From Paenibacillus sp. LS1 (GTDB lineage: Bacteria > Bacillota > Bacilli > Paenibacillales > Paenibacillaceae), in NCBI RefSeq assembly GCF_026013365.1, contig NZ_JAPDOE010000002.1, forward strand, positions 620,001 to 684,000: a stretch of 64,000 nt of DNA. Direction: 5' to 3'. A program made the translations under genes and the position numbers. This document shows, piece by piece, positions 16,801 through 24,972 of this stretch (position 1 is its first letter; each line of letters starts with the position of its first letter). Under the pieces are notes generated by a model, which searched no databases, had not been told where the DNA came from, and saw only the letters and a list, made by a program, of their open reading frames with translations.

Positions 16801-17292
16801 ATGGCAGCACTTCACGGGCAGCAAAATGTCTTCTACATCCCTTCCTCCGTAGAACAAGAGATGTCAAAGCACATGTTCCTTTCGCTGCCGCAAGAAGCCT
16901 GCGGGGTTATGCTGGGTGAAACCGCAGCGGGCGGCATACGAATCAGTCGGTTTCAGCCCATTCGTAACGTAGCACCTGACCCGCTGCATCATTTTGCATT
17001 GGACGATGCCGAATGGATTCGGTGCGTATTCTCCGAACCTAAGCTCATTGGCATCTTCCATTCTCATCCGCATACAAGGCCCGTTCCATCCGCAGAGGAC
17101 ATCCAAGCGCTTCCGGCCTTCGCCGGTTTACTCCAGATGTATCTCATCGGCTCACCTGACCTTACAACCGGATTACGATCTCATATGCATCTAAACGGTT
17201 ATCAGATTGAATCCTCGAAGGTACAACAAGATAAGTTACACCACGTTATTCCTTCATATAATCTGCTTCCCGTTCCATTATGCGTGACTTAA
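16801..17292 (+). CDS. JAB/MPN-domain (M67 family) metallopeptidase
   Basis: A 163-residue soluble protein with a JAMM zinc-peptidase core. CGVMLGE near residues 34-40 supplies the conserved Glu region. GIFHSHPHTRPVPSAED near residues 83-99 is the H-x-H-P-x-x-x-x-x-x-S-x-x-D metal motif. Bacterial single-domain members process ubiquitin-like sulfur carrier proteins or similar tails; no partner gene is beside it, so the substrate is unknown. The ATG has a GAGAGGGGTG site. Its last 15 bases overlap tail-to-tail with the exonuclease gene. Confidence 0.87.
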   Translation: MAALHGQQNVFYIPSSVEQEMSKHMFLSLPQEACGVMLGETAAGGIRISRFQPIRNVAPDPLHHFALDDAEWIRCVFSEPKLIGIFHSHPHTRPVPSAEDIQALPAFAGLLQMYLIGSPDLTTGLRSHMHLNGYQIESSKVQQDKLHHVIPSYNLLPVPLCVT

Positions 17293-18015
17293 CTGGGTAT
17301 ACAGATCCCCCAAGGTCTCCACATTTTTACGAGTCATGTCTTCCAGATAACAGGACCATAACTGCGCAGTCATTTTCGAATCTTCCAGCGCATGGTGACG
17401 TCCATAGATCGGAATACCTCTTGATTCCAGCAATTCATCCAGACCGTACCCCGCCCTGCTTGGTTCAAGCCAGCGGGCCAACATCATCGTATCAATTAAA
17501 CGATGCGTCAGCCTTACCTTTGAAGTCCGCCACAGAGCTGCATTCAGAAAGGCTCGGTCATGTGCACTTGCATGTGCAATCAGAACATTTCCGCCTACAA
17601 AAGACATGAAATCATGCAGCCCCTCCAGCAAAGTTGGTGCGTCTAGCGTCATCTGCTGTGTGATGCCCGTCAGTTCAGTTATATGTTCCGGAACCGCAGT
17701 CTTAGACTGCACCACCGTATAGAACTGCTCTCCTTCCAGCACTACACCACCATGTATACGGACTGCACCAAATGAAATAATCTCATCCCCATGCTGGGGC
17801 GAAAATCCCGTCGTTTCCAGATCAAATACAACTGCGTCCAGTTCATTTAGAGGCGTATGCAGAACCTCAGGTCGGCGCTGTTCTCGCATCATCGAGCGGA
17901 TAAACGCCATGTGTTGCGCCGTAGGGGCTCCCATGATGGAAGCGATGGCGGAAGGAACCCCTCCCTGACGCAGCGAATTCCAGAATCCTGTATTGCCCCT
18001 TACCGGCTCTCTCAT
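17278..18015 (-). CDS. DnaQ-like 3'-5' exonuclease (DEDDh)
   Basis: A 245-residue exonuclease of the DNA polymerase III epsilon / PolC exonuclease family. The three motifs are VVFDLETTGFSP (Asp and Glu) near residue 62, LIAHASAHDRAFL (Asp) near residue 146 and GRHHALEDSKMTA (His and Asp) near residue 206, giving the DEDDh set. There is no polymerase or helicase domain. The first 55 residues are not part of the fold. Its ATG overlaps the stop of the GlnD-like gene in an ATGA, so it is translationally coupled to it. It is the last gene of the amtB operon. Its role with the neighbours is unknown. Confidence 0.88.
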   Translation of the reverse strand: MREPVRGNTGFWNSLRQGGVPSAIASIMGAPTAQHMAFIRSMMREQRRPEVLHTPLNELDAVVFDLETTGFSPQHGDEIISFGAVRIHGGVVLEGEQFYTVVQSKTAVPEHITELTGITQQMTLDAPTLLEGLHDFMSFVGGNVLIAHASAHDRAFLNAALWRTSKVRLTHRLIDTMMLARWLEPSRAGYGLDELLESRGIPIYGRHHALEDSKMTAQLWSCYLEDMTRKNVETLGDLYTQLSHA

Positions 18016-19100
18016 GGACGTCTCCTTTCTGCAAAACGCAACTGTCTTTGCAAAGCACGATGCACTCGTCTTACCAACCCGAGCGTATCCCTGAGCTCAT
18101 AATGAATTTGTTTTTGTTTCATCTGCTTCTCATCCAGGAACCCACTACTATGTTGCAAGTCCCGTTGAATGACAACTGGTGTACTTCTCCGAAACTTCAG
18201 AGCAGCTATAAAGGCCCGCTGGCATGCATCCAGTAATGTAAACGGAACAGCTTCAAGTGATGTCAGTCTCTCCATTCTTTTTAACGTAGACGACTCCTTG
18301 ATCCCGTGTTGCAAAGCCAAATAACGGGCACTGTTCACCAACGGAATGTACAATCCATACTTAACATCAAATCCGCCCGCATGTTCACCAAATCGCTCTG
18401 TGACCACACGACCAAGTACATTTAATGTAGCTTTATGTTTAACCGTATTGCGAAGAACTGCATCCGAAAGTTCAGGAAAGAGTCTAAACTGTTCATAAAA
18501 ACTCGTGATCCATTCGTCTGCCAGACTCTGCTCCCCTGCAACAAAACGCATGTCTGAAGCAATGATTAGATTACGAACGGGCTCCCAATTTAAATCCGAG
18601 CTCCAATCTGCTAATTGTTGCTTCCATGACGCCAACGTTTTACTCCATAGTGGCTCTGAGCACATCACTTTGCCTTCGCATTTAGCATAGCCCAGCTCTT
18701 CCAACATATTTGACATTCGCTGTCCGAACTGCGCAAAATATTCATCTTTACCTTCATGCGGAGTATCGCTAATGATCATGCCATTATCCTGATCACTCCA
18801 TAACGTTGCTTCTTCCCTGCCGGAACTGCCAAATACGATAAAGGCATAGGGGACGGGAGGTTGGCCGAAGCCCTCCTCAACCATCCCCTGAATGCATAAC
18901 TCTACTGCTTTCCGTGCAATCCGGTCATGCAGTTCATTTACCGTTTGGTACCACTCGATCGGCGACAAGGAAGCGGACAACAATTCCTGGAGCTCGTTCT
19001 GTAATATCCCACGTGCTTGGCGCAGTTCTTGAGAAGACACCGCACCATCGATTCCCTGATAAGACCAGGAATAGTTAGTAAACGAGATGGGTTCCATCAT
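18012..19100 (-). CDS. GlnD-like nucleotidyltransferase (DUF294)
   Basis: A 362-residue protein with an N-terminal nucleotidyltransferase domain of the GlnD/DUF294 type and a helical C-terminal domain. The signature is FGSSGREEATLWSDQDNGMI near residues 91-110: the GSxGR loop followed by the D-x-D metal pair. Other members are fused to CBS domains, which are absent here. GlnD itself attaches UMP to PII proteins. The ATG at 19100 has AAGGAGG six bases before it. It lies 38 bases after amtB and overlaps the exonuclease gene by four bases. Its position suggests a nitrogen-linked role, but the modified target is unknown. Confidence 0.85.
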   Translation of the reverse strand: MMEPISFTNYSWSYQGIDGAVSSQELRQARGILQNELQELLSASLSPIEWYQTVNELHDRIARKAVELCIQGMVEEGFGQPPVPYAFIVFGSSGREEATLWSDQDNGMIISDTPHEGKDEYFAQFGQRMSNMLEELGYAKCEGKVMCSEPLWSKTLASWKQQLADWSSDLNWEPVRNLIIASDMRFVAGEQSLADEWITSFYEQFRLFPELSDAVLRNTVKHKATLNVLGRVVTERFGEHAGGFDVKYGLYIPLVNSARYLALQHGIKESSTLKRMERLTSLEAVPFTLLDACQRAFIAALKFRRSTPVVIQRDLQHSSGFLDEKQMKQKQIHYELRDTLGLVRRVHRALQRQLRFAERRRP

Positions 19101-19138
19101 GTCCAGCCTCCTTGAAGCATGATTCAGCATCATTCACC

Positions 19139-20539
19139 TCAGGAGCTGAACGTACCACCATTGGATTTAGAATCTACGTTTTTCATTTGTTCAGGGTATC
19201 CGTAAGTACCGTGCTCACTGATATCCAGACCCATTGTTTCTTCTTCTTCAGTAACACGGATGCCCATGATCACTTTCATTCCGCCCAGAATAATGAAGGA
19301 CATGACCAGTACGAAGGCAAAAGCACCTACCAGACCGAGAAGCTGTACACCCAATTGGTGGAATCCACCGCCATAGAACAGACCCGCTTGACCTACACCC
19401 GCATGCTCAGCAAGTTCTGGTGTAGCGAACAAACCTGTGGAGATTGCTCCCCACATACCAGCAACACCGTGTACGGAGAAAGCGTAGATTGGATCGTCAA
19501 TTCCTTTACGATCGAAGTACTGTGCTGTGAAGAATGTGATAACACCAGCCAAAGCACCGATAACTAGGGCTGCCCAAGGTTCAACGAAGGCACAAGCACC
19601 TGTAATTGCAACGAGTGCCGCAAGCACACCGTTCAACATGCTAGGAATATCGGACTTGCCAAGAACTGCCCAGGAAATCAACAGTGCAGCAACACCACCA
19701 GCTGCAGCAGCTACGTTAGTAGTCAATGCAACATAACCAAAGAATCCATCGTCCAAGGCAGTTAACGTACTACCTGGGTTGAAACCGAACCAACCGATCC
19801 AGAGGATAATAACCCCGAGTACGGAATACACTTGGTTGTGACCTGGAATGATGTTAGGTTTGCCGTCTTTGTTGTATTTACCAATACGTGGTTTCAACAA
19901 GATGGTCGCTACCAATGCTGCAGTCGCACCAGTCAAGTGAACAACCGTCGATCCTGCAAAGTCTTGCATACCCAGCTCAGCCAACCAGCCGCCGCCCCAT
20001 ACCCAGTGAGCAACAACCGGATACATGATAATGGTATAAAGTGTACCGAAAACAATATATACGCTCATCTTTGCACGTTCAGCCATACCACCGCAGGCAA
20101 TGGCCAGAGATACCGCCGCAAAAGCGAGGTGGAATACGAATTTAACAGTCAGTGGAACATCGGAGAAAGCCAGTGATTCGAAGGAAGCAGCCATCTTGTC
20201 ACCGCTCAGGAAGAATCCTGTTGTTCCAAAGAAGCTGTTACCATTACCGAAACCAAGACCGAAGCCCAAAGCCCAGAAGGCAATAACTGAAATTCCCAAT
20301 GTCAGGATGGTCTTACCCGCAATGTGTCCTGCATTCTTCATTCGTGTTGAACCCGCTTCGAGTAAAGCAAATCCCCCTTGCATCAAGAACACTAGTACAA
20401 CAGCCAGAAACGTAAAGGCTGAGTTCAAACCACTTTGAAGTTCAATGTTAGTCGGGCCCTCCGCAGCTGCGAATGCACTGACCGGAAAAGCGAATAAAGT
20501 AAGCATTACTAACACGGAAACCAACCATTTCTTTCTCAT
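19139..20539 (-). CDS. amtB: Ammonium transporter
   Basis: Amt/MEP/Rh family channel that carries ammonium across the membrane. The 466-residue protein has a cleavable signal peptide (RKKWLVSVLVMLTLFAFPVSAFA) and eleven predicted helices. Pore-region landmarks are GGFALLEAGSTRMKN, GGMAERAKM, DFAGSTVVHLTGA and the FSVHGVAGMWG pore-His segment. The cytoplasmic tail ends after GIRVTEEEETMGLDISEHG, which in other Amt proteins takes part in PII binding. The ATG at 20539 is used; a GTG nine bases upstream overlaps the site. No glnK/glnB lies beside it. Upstream are a sigma-A promoter and a GlnR/TnrA box. Confidence 0.94.
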   Translation of the reverse strand: MRKKWLVSVLVMLTLFAFPVSAFAAAEGPTNIELQSGLNSAFTFLAVVLVFLMQGGFALLEAGSTRMKNAGHIAGKTILTLGISVIAFWALGFGLGFGNGNSFFGTTGFFLSGDKMAASFESLAFSDVPLTVKFVFHLAFAAVSLAIACGGMAERAKMSVYIVFGTLYTIIMYPVVAHWVWGGGWLAELGMQDFAGSTVVHLTGATAALVATILLKPRIGKYNKDGKPNIIPGHNQVYSVLGVIILWIGWFGFNPGSTLTALDDGFFGYVALTTNVAAAAGGVAALLISWAVLGKSDIPSMLNGVLAALVAITGACAFVEPWAALVIGALAGVITFFTAQYFDRKGIDDPIYAFSVHGVAGMWGAISTGLFATPELAEHAGVGQAGLFYGGGFHQLGVQLLGLVGAFAFVLVMSFIILGGMKVIMGIRVTEEEETMGLDISEHGTYGYPEQMKNVDSKSNGGTFSS

Positions 20540-20557
20540 ATACCCCACTCCCTCTTA

Positions 20558-20574
20558 TGTTAAGTTTCTTCACA
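20558..20574. promoter_or_regulatory. GlnR/TnrA box ahead of amtB
   Basis: TGTTAAGTTTCTTCACA matches the TGTNA-N7-TNACA consensus exactly. It lies 19-35 bases before the amtB start codon and about 15-30 bases downstream of the expected transcription start. That places it as a repressor site rather than an activator site. A second inverted repeat, TTCAC-ATATC-GTGAA, overlaps its right end. The match is seen directly; binding by GlnR is inferred from Bacillales nitrogen control. Confidence 0.72.
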
Positions 20575-20595
20575 TATCGTGAAACCCTTAATGTC

Positions 20596-20625
20596 ATTAT
20601 AAGCAGAAGAGAGGAAAGTTGACAA
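20596..20625 (-). promoter_or_regulatory. Sigma-A promoter of amtB
   Basis: On the minus strand TTGTCA (20620-20625) and TATAAT (20596-20601) are 18 bases apart. The expected start is near 20589, giving a leader of about 50 bases that contains the GlnR/TnrA box. Confidence 0.7.
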
Positions 20626-20891
20626 GAGTATTTTCATCAAATCTGAAAATTATTTCTGGGAATAAAGTCATGCGTCTTTTTCTTGCACTTAAGTACATAA
20701 TCACATTCTATGAGCACATAGATATAGAAATGAAGTATGCTGATTACCAAAGCATAACGTTTGACTGTACGGTTAAAGATCATGTATCATACTTATTAGT
20801 AAGAAAAATTGGGCGTAGTATATAAATTCGCAAGCGGAAACTACAATTCCCTACATTTGAACTTGCAAGCGAGGTGAATATCATTGGGGAT
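20626..20891. other. Divergent region between amtB and merR
   Basis: With the amtB leader this makes about 350 bases without a gene. It holds the promoter of the merR-yugP pair (see next entry). A 68-codon plus-strand frame (20619-20825) has no ribosome binding site and runs through the promoter, so it is not called. Confidence 0.5.
20761..20790 (+). promoter_or_regulatory. Promoter of merR-yugP
   Basis: TTGACT (20761-20766) and TATCAT (20785-20790) with an 18-base spacer, about 100 bases before the merR start. Long spacers are typical of MerR-controlled promoters, so autoregulation is possible, but 18 bases is also within the normal range. Confidence 0.55.
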
Positions 20892-21320
20892 ATGAAACTT
20901 TTTCGGATTGGCGAACTTGCCAAGACCGCTGGTGTTAGTGAACGGACGATTGATTATTACACGAAGCTTGGACTGATCGCTCCCGAAGAACGTACACAAA
21001 AAAATTATCGTCTCTATAGTAATGAAACTTTAACCAGGCTTGAACGTATTGTACAGATGAAACAAGAGAAGTATAGTCTCGACGAGATTAAGCAATCTCT
21101 TGAGAAGTGGCGTCTGGTTAGTACGGAAGAACAAGTTGCCAGCAAATTGACAACATTGGAGCTTCATGTGCAACAACTTGAGCGAGAGGTTAACGAACTC
21201 AAACCGCTACTCGGGGAGATGAAACCTGTACAAGCACGCAAGATGATGGCAGGACTACTTACCAAAAGTGCCGGTACAATGGAGGCACTGAAAATCTTGC
21301 TTGAGAACACCATGATGTAG
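20892..21320 (+). CDS. MerR family regulator
   Basis: A DNA-binding regulator of 142 residues. The N-terminal winged helix is FRIGELAKTAGVSERTIDYYTKLGLI, followed by the wing NYRLYSNETLTRLERI. A coiled-coil helix near residues 75-110 (LTTLELHVQQLEREVNELKPLL) would form the dimer. The short C-terminal end has no Cys pair, so it is not a metal sensor. The start is uncertain: ATG at 20892 has GGGG close by, and an in-frame GTG at 20874 sits on another GAGG-like site. The next gene, yugP, begins 28 bases downstream and is probably cotranscribed. Confidence 0.86.
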   Translation: MKLFRIGELAKTAGVSERTIDYYTKLGLIAPEERTQKNYRLYSNETLTRLERIVQMKQEKYSLDEIKQSLEKWRLVSTEEQVASKLTTLELHVQQLEREVNELKPLLGEMKPVQARKMMAGLLTKSAGTMEALKILLENTMM

Positions 21321-21348
21321 CTTATTATTAGAAAGCGGAGGAATGAAT

Positions 21349-22029
21349 ATGAGTTTTAATAACGGTATGTTCGTATTGATCATTATCGCCTTTTTGCTCT
21401 CTTTATGGGCGCAATTTCGCGTTAAAGGTACTTTCAGACGTTGGTCAGAGGTACCGAACCAGAATGGAATCACCGGCTACGATGCAGCTCGCCAGATGCT
21501 TGACGCTAACGGCCTGCATGATGTTCCAATTGAGCCAGTACGTGGCACACTGTCTGATCACTACGATCCGATCAATCGGGTTGTACGCTTATCGGAACCA
21601 GTATATTATGAAAACTCAATCTCAGCTGTTTCGGTAGCGTGTCATGAAGTTGGTCACGCCATTCAGCATAAAGAAAGTTATCCCATGCTGGCACTGCGTC
21701 ACCGGATCTTCCCAATTGTGAACTTTGCATCCGGATTAGCTCCGTTCTTGCTGATTGCAGGATTCCTCTTCAATGCCATGAACCTTGTAGGTATCGGTAT
21801 CATCTTCTTCTCCGTAACTGTCGCGTTCCAACTTATCACATTGCCGGTTGAGTTTAACGCCAGCAATCGCGCAAGAGAAATTATGGTATCTGAAGGTTAT
21901 ATCCGCAATGAAGAAGAAAAAGGTGTTGCTAAAGTCCTGAATGCCGCAGCTTTGACTTATGTCGCTGCAGCCTTGATCTCACTGCTTGAATTGATCCGTT
22001 ACATTGGAATCTTCAACAACCGCGATTAA
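21349..22029 (+). CDS. yugP: YugP-like zinc membrane metallopeptidase
   Basis: A 226-residue membrane protein. An N-terminal helix comes first (MFVLIIIAFLLSLWAQF), then a soluble part with the zinc motif CHEVGHAIQH near residue 102, then two helices near residues 125-165 and a C-terminal helix near 198-222. This is the YugP family, placed among M48-like zinc peptidases. A conserved late segment FNASNRAREIM could provide the third zinc ligand region. The ATG at 21349 has GGAGG seven bases upstream; the ATG six bases earlier is too close. It is likely expressed with the MerR gene. The natural substrate is unknown. Confidence 0.87.
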   Translation: MSFNNGMFVLIIIAFLLSLWAQFRVKGTFRRWSEVPNQNGITGYDAARQMLDANGLHDVPIEPVRGTLSDHYDPINRVVRLSEPVYYENSISAVSVACHEVGHAIQHKESYPMLALRHRIFPIVNFASGLAPFLLIAGFLFNAMNLVGIGIIFFSVTVAFQLITLPVEFNASNRAREIMVSEGYIRNEEEKGVAKVLNAAALTYVAAALISLLELIRYIGIFNNRD

Positions 22030-22050
22030 TTTCAATCTCCATAACACAAA

Positions 22051-22086
22051 AACAATACCCCACCGTTAATCGGATGGGGTATTGTT
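22051..22086. terminator. Bidirectional terminator
   Basis: AACAATACCCCA pairs with TGGGGTATTGTT across a short CGATTAACG-like loop region. Both flanks are T-rich on the relevant strand. It overlaps the last codons of the LysR-type gene and also ends yugP. Confidence 0.85.
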
Positions 22087-22977
22087 TTGTTGTAAACCGA
22101 AATAATGAAGCAAGAATGAACGAAAGGACTGGGCAACTAGCGGCAGTTTGTCATCTGCACGGTGAATTAACCCGATGGTGCGTGTTACTTTGGGATGAGA
22201 GATGGCCACATGTGCCGGCTGCAGCGGGTTCGTCTGGAATAACGCCATCTCAGGCAACAGACTGACCCCCATGCCCGCAGCGACCAATCCACGGATCGTG
22301 TCGGTCTCTTCACCTTCAAAAGCGATCTTGGGTGTAAAACCGGCTTCCAGACATGCATGCCACACAATAGGACGAAGAGAATAGCCTTTGCTGAATAATA
22401 CGAACTTATCATCCTTGAGCTGTTCGAGCGCAATCGTCTCCTCACCAGCTAACGGATGATTCGGAGGAAGAATGGCATGTAACTCTTCCGTGAGTACAAT
22501 ATCCCCATCCACTTGATCATGCTTCTCCGGAAAAGGAGATATGAATGCCAAGTCTACCTCTCCTGATAACACATCACGAATGAGTGTAGGAAACATCCCT
22601 TGCTTGAATCTGAACTTTACGTTAGGATAACGCTGACGGAAAGCAGCCACAACGGAAGGAATGAGATGAATCCCCAAGCTATGCGGAAATCCAATTCGAA
22701 TCTCCCCATGCTCAGGGTCCAGAAACTCATGAACTTCCCCGACCGCCTTATCCAGATCTTTCAATATGCCTTCAATCCGTTTGCAAAAAAGCTGTCCCAC
22801 TGCAGTCAACTGCAAGTTTCGCCCCTTTTGCATAAAAAGATCCACGCCCAGCTCTTCTTCCAGCTGATGAATCTGACGACTCACCGCCGACTGCGCCACA
22901 TGCAACTCTTCAGCAGCCTGTGTTACATGTTCCTTCTGTGCCACTTTCAAAAAGTAATGCAACTGTCTTAATTCCAC
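22066..22977 (-). CDS. LysR family regulator, GltC-like
   Basis: A 303-residue LysR-type transcription factor. The N-terminal helix-turn-helix is ELRQLHYFLKVAQKEHVTQAAEELHVAQSAVSRQIHQLE, given here as residues 2-40 with key part AAEELHVAQSAVSRQ. The C-terminal ligand-binding domain starts near residue 92 (GEIRIGFPHSLGIHLIP). Resemblance to B. subtilis GltC, activator of glutamate synthase, is strong throughout, including LVAAGMGVSLLPE. No gltAB lies beside it, so the target is uncertain. The start is GTG. Its 3' end lies in the shared terminator. Confidence 0.86.
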   Translation of the reverse strand: MELRQLHYFLKVAQKEHVTQAAEELHVAQSAVSRQIHQLEEELGVDLFMQKGRNLQLTAVGQLFCKRIEGILKDLDKAVGEVHEFLDPEHGEIRIGFPHSLGIHLIPSVVAAFRQRYPNVKFRFKQGMFPTLIRDVLSGEVDLAFISPFPEKHDQVDGDIVLTEELHAILPPNHPLAGEETIALEQLKDDKFVLFSKGYSLRPIVWHACLEAGFTPKIAFEGEETDTIRGLVAAGMGVSLLPEMALFQTNPLQPAHVAISHPKVTRTIGLIHRADDKLPLVAQSFRSFLLHYFGLQQNNTPSD

Positions 22978-23046
22978 TCGCCTGATCGCTCCAATCTGTT
23001 ATACCCTACTTATCCTTGATTGCATTCCATCTTGAGAACGTTCTGA

Positions 23047-23673
23047 CTACCGCTTTAAACTGCGGGGTTTCCACAATCTGATCAACAGTCCATAAATAAA
23101 GAATCCACCCAGCAATCCGCCTAGATGAGCCATCCAGTTGATGCCTGACATGGCGAAGGAGAATATAATCCCGAACACAAGCAGGGTGTACATCGTTTTA
23201 CGCGAAGCCTCATCCATCATGGTGCGCTGGAACAGCGCCACATACAGGAATGCACCATAGACGGCATAGATCGCTCCTGAAGCACCTACCGAGATGGTGA
23301 TGCTCCCAATCGAGTTGTACCAAGCAACAGCAAGAATATTGCCCAATATGCCGCCACCCAGATACAACACTCCATACCTTACCGACCCAAGCAGTCGCTC
23401 CATCGGTGGTGCAAATACAATTAACGCAAAACTGTTAAACAATAAATGACTGAAGCCCGCATGCAGGAAGATGGATGTAATGTAACGCCACCACTCATCT
23501 GCGAACAGTTCATAATTCGTGAGTGCCCCGAATTTCAGCAGCACCATATTGTTCGTTGATCCACCGTTCACCGTTAACACAATAAACATGACTACATTGG
23601 CAATTAAAAAAAGCGACGTCAAAGGGAAATACTTCAGATAACCTTTCCAGTTCTCATAGCGAATAAATATCAT
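23047..23673 (-). CDS. Rhomboid family intramembrane serine protease
   Basis: A 208-residue membrane protein with six predicted helices. The catalytic Ser is in SVGASGAIYAVYG near residue 130 and the catalytic His in NWMAHLGGLLGG near residue 183. The H-x-x-x-N motif (HLLFNSFAL) sits in helix 2 near residue 76. All three are typical of active rhomboids, which cut transmembrane substrates in the bilayer. It is monocistronic with a weak AAGAAG site. The substrate is unknown. Confidence 0.9.
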   Translation of the reverse strand: MIFIRYENWKGYLKYFPLTSLFLIANVVMFIVLTVNGGSTNNMVLLKFGALTNYELFADEWWRYITSIFLHAGFSHLLFNSFALIVFAPPMERLLGSVRYGVLYLGGGILGNILAVAWYNSIGSITISVGASGAIYAVYGAFLYVALFQRTMMDEASRKTMYTLLVFGIIFSFAMSGINWMAHLGGLLGGFFIYGLLIRLWKPRSLKR

Positions 23674-23821
23674 AAATTTCTTCTTTCACTCCACCCTGTT
23701 CAGATCGGACTTACATCTCTGATCCATCGTAATGGTACATGCCCGAATTGGACAATGCCTTTCATAAAAGATTATAATGGATTTTGGCACGGATCACCAA
23801 TTTATAAGGAGGAACATTATT

Positions 23822-24340
23822 ATGACACAAGAACGTACAGGCGCAGCCACATTTAAGGGCAACCCTATTACATTGATCGGACCCGAACTGAAAGTGGGCG
23901 ATCAAGCACCCGATTTCACACTGAGCAAGAACCTGGTTGAAGATGCATCCCTGAAAGACTTCGCAGGCAAAATCAAATTAATCAGCGTTGTTCCTTCCCT
24001 GGATACTGGCGTATGCGATGCGCAAACTCGTCGTTTCAATGTTGAAGCTGGAGAACTCGGAGACAATGTTGTTGTCTTGACAGTAAGTGTTGACCTTCCG
24101 TTTGCTCAAGCCCGTTGGTGCGGAGCAGCTGGCGTTGACCGCGTAGTAACATTGTCAGACTACAAAACACGTTCTTTCGGTGAAGACTATGGCGTTCTGA
24201 TCAAAGAATTCCAGTTGGACATGCGTTCCATTTTTGTGGTGGATGCTGAAGACCGGATTACATATGTGGAGTACCTGCCTGAAATGACAGACTCCCCTAA
24301 CTTCGAGCAAGCAATTGCTGCTGTAAAAGCTTTGCTGTAG
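23822..24340 (+). CDS. tpx: Thiol peroxidase, Tpx type
   Basis: A 172-residue atypical 2-Cys peroxiredoxin that reduces hydroperoxides with thioredoxin. The peroxidatic Cys is in [15 protein letters not shown] near residue 60 and the resolving Cys in ARWCGAAG near residue 94, the spacing known for Tpx. The N-terminus [20 protein letters not shown] is the usual Tpx start. The ATG at 23822 has AAGGAGGAAC before it; an in-frame extension upstream is leader. A TATAAT near 23771 may be its -10. A clear hairpin terminates it. Confidence 0.94.
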   Translation: MTQERTGAATFKGNPITLIGPELKVGDQAPDFTLSKNLVEDASLKDFAGKIKLISVVPSLDTGVCDAQTRRFNVEAGELGDNVVVLTVSVDLPFAQARWCGAAGVDRVVTLSDYKTRSFGEDYGVLIKEFQLDMRSIFVVDAEDRITYVEYLPEMTDSPNFEQAIAAVKALL

Positions 24341-24361
24341 AAGTCATCATACGTTCAGAAC

Positions 24362-24395
24362 AAAAGCGAGGAAGGTTAACCTTCTCTCGCTTTTT
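24362..24395 (+). terminator. Terminator of tpx
   Basis: AAAGCGAG-GAAGG-TTAA-CCTTC-TCTCGCTTTTT: a nearly continuous stem followed by T residues, 22 bases past the tpx stop. Confidence 0.85.
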
Positions 24396-24412
24396 GTTAT
24401 TCATCATCTATT

Positions 24413-24805
24413 TCAATCATTTGCTTTATACTTGCTCAGCTTTTTATCCAGTACAGAGAATAAGTTCATAATCGTCCGATAGTTAGAGCCCAAGTCTCCA
24501 AGTGAACCACGGGAAGCAGAATACATATCCACCGCACTGCGAACAGGACTTACCGAGATAATGGAAACTGTAATGTCCATCGTCCGTCCAAAGGTAGTCC
24601 GTTTCTCCAGTATAACTTCTCCAACAGAAGGCACTTCGTGCAGCACTTTATACCCTGGAATCTTTTTGAGTGTCGAAGAAACCTCTTCCCAGGCTCTGTC
24701 TTTGGATAAGTTATAGTACCGTGTTTTTAATTTGGGATCCTTGGCTCGATCGCTGGTTCCCTCCATGCTGCGGATGATACCGACGAGCGTTCTCTTTAAG
24801 GTCAA
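24413..24805 (-). CDS. DUF1499 domain protein
   Basis: A 130-residue protein that matches the DUF1499 pattern: RYYNLSKDRAWEEV near the start, then VILEKRTTFGRTMDITVSII and the V-D-x-x-S-x-S-R-x-G motif (VDMYSASRGSLGDLG) and a final helix. Function is unknown. The best start is a TTG at 24805, with AAAGGAGG seven bases before it. The 150-codon open frame starting at 24865 has no site and runs back toward the RNA gene. It lies downstream of the structured RNA terminator on the same strand and could receive readthrough from it. Confidence 0.8.
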   Translation of the reverse strand: MTLKRTLVGIIRSMEGTSDRAKDPKLKTRYYNLSKDRAWEEVSSTLKKIPGYKVLHEVPSVGEVILEKRTTFGRTMDITVSIISVSPVRSAVDMYSASRGSLGDLGSNYRTIMNLFSVLDKKLSKYKAND

Positions 24806-24930
24806 GACCCTTCCTCCTTTGAATGTAACCGTTCCATTTATGTATCTTAGTGTAACATTGTTCAAGTAGTAACAAAAGGGTAAGCATCATATTTATCACA
24901 AAACCAATCAAAACCATTCATCACAACATA

Positions 24931-24972
24931 AAAACACCCTGAAATTCCTTCAAAAGAGGAAAAGTCAGGGTG
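24931..24972 (-). terminator. Terminator of the structured RNA
   Basis: CACCCTGA (minus strand, 24965-24972) pairs with TCAGGGTG (24935-24942), followed by five T residues. An inner CCTC..GAAGG part also pairs partly. It directly follows the closing stem of the RNA described in the next entry. Confidence 0.82.

Noticed and set aside
20619..20825. 68-codon plus-strand frame between amtB and merR
   Set aside because: No ribosome site; overlaps promoter elements for both neighbours.
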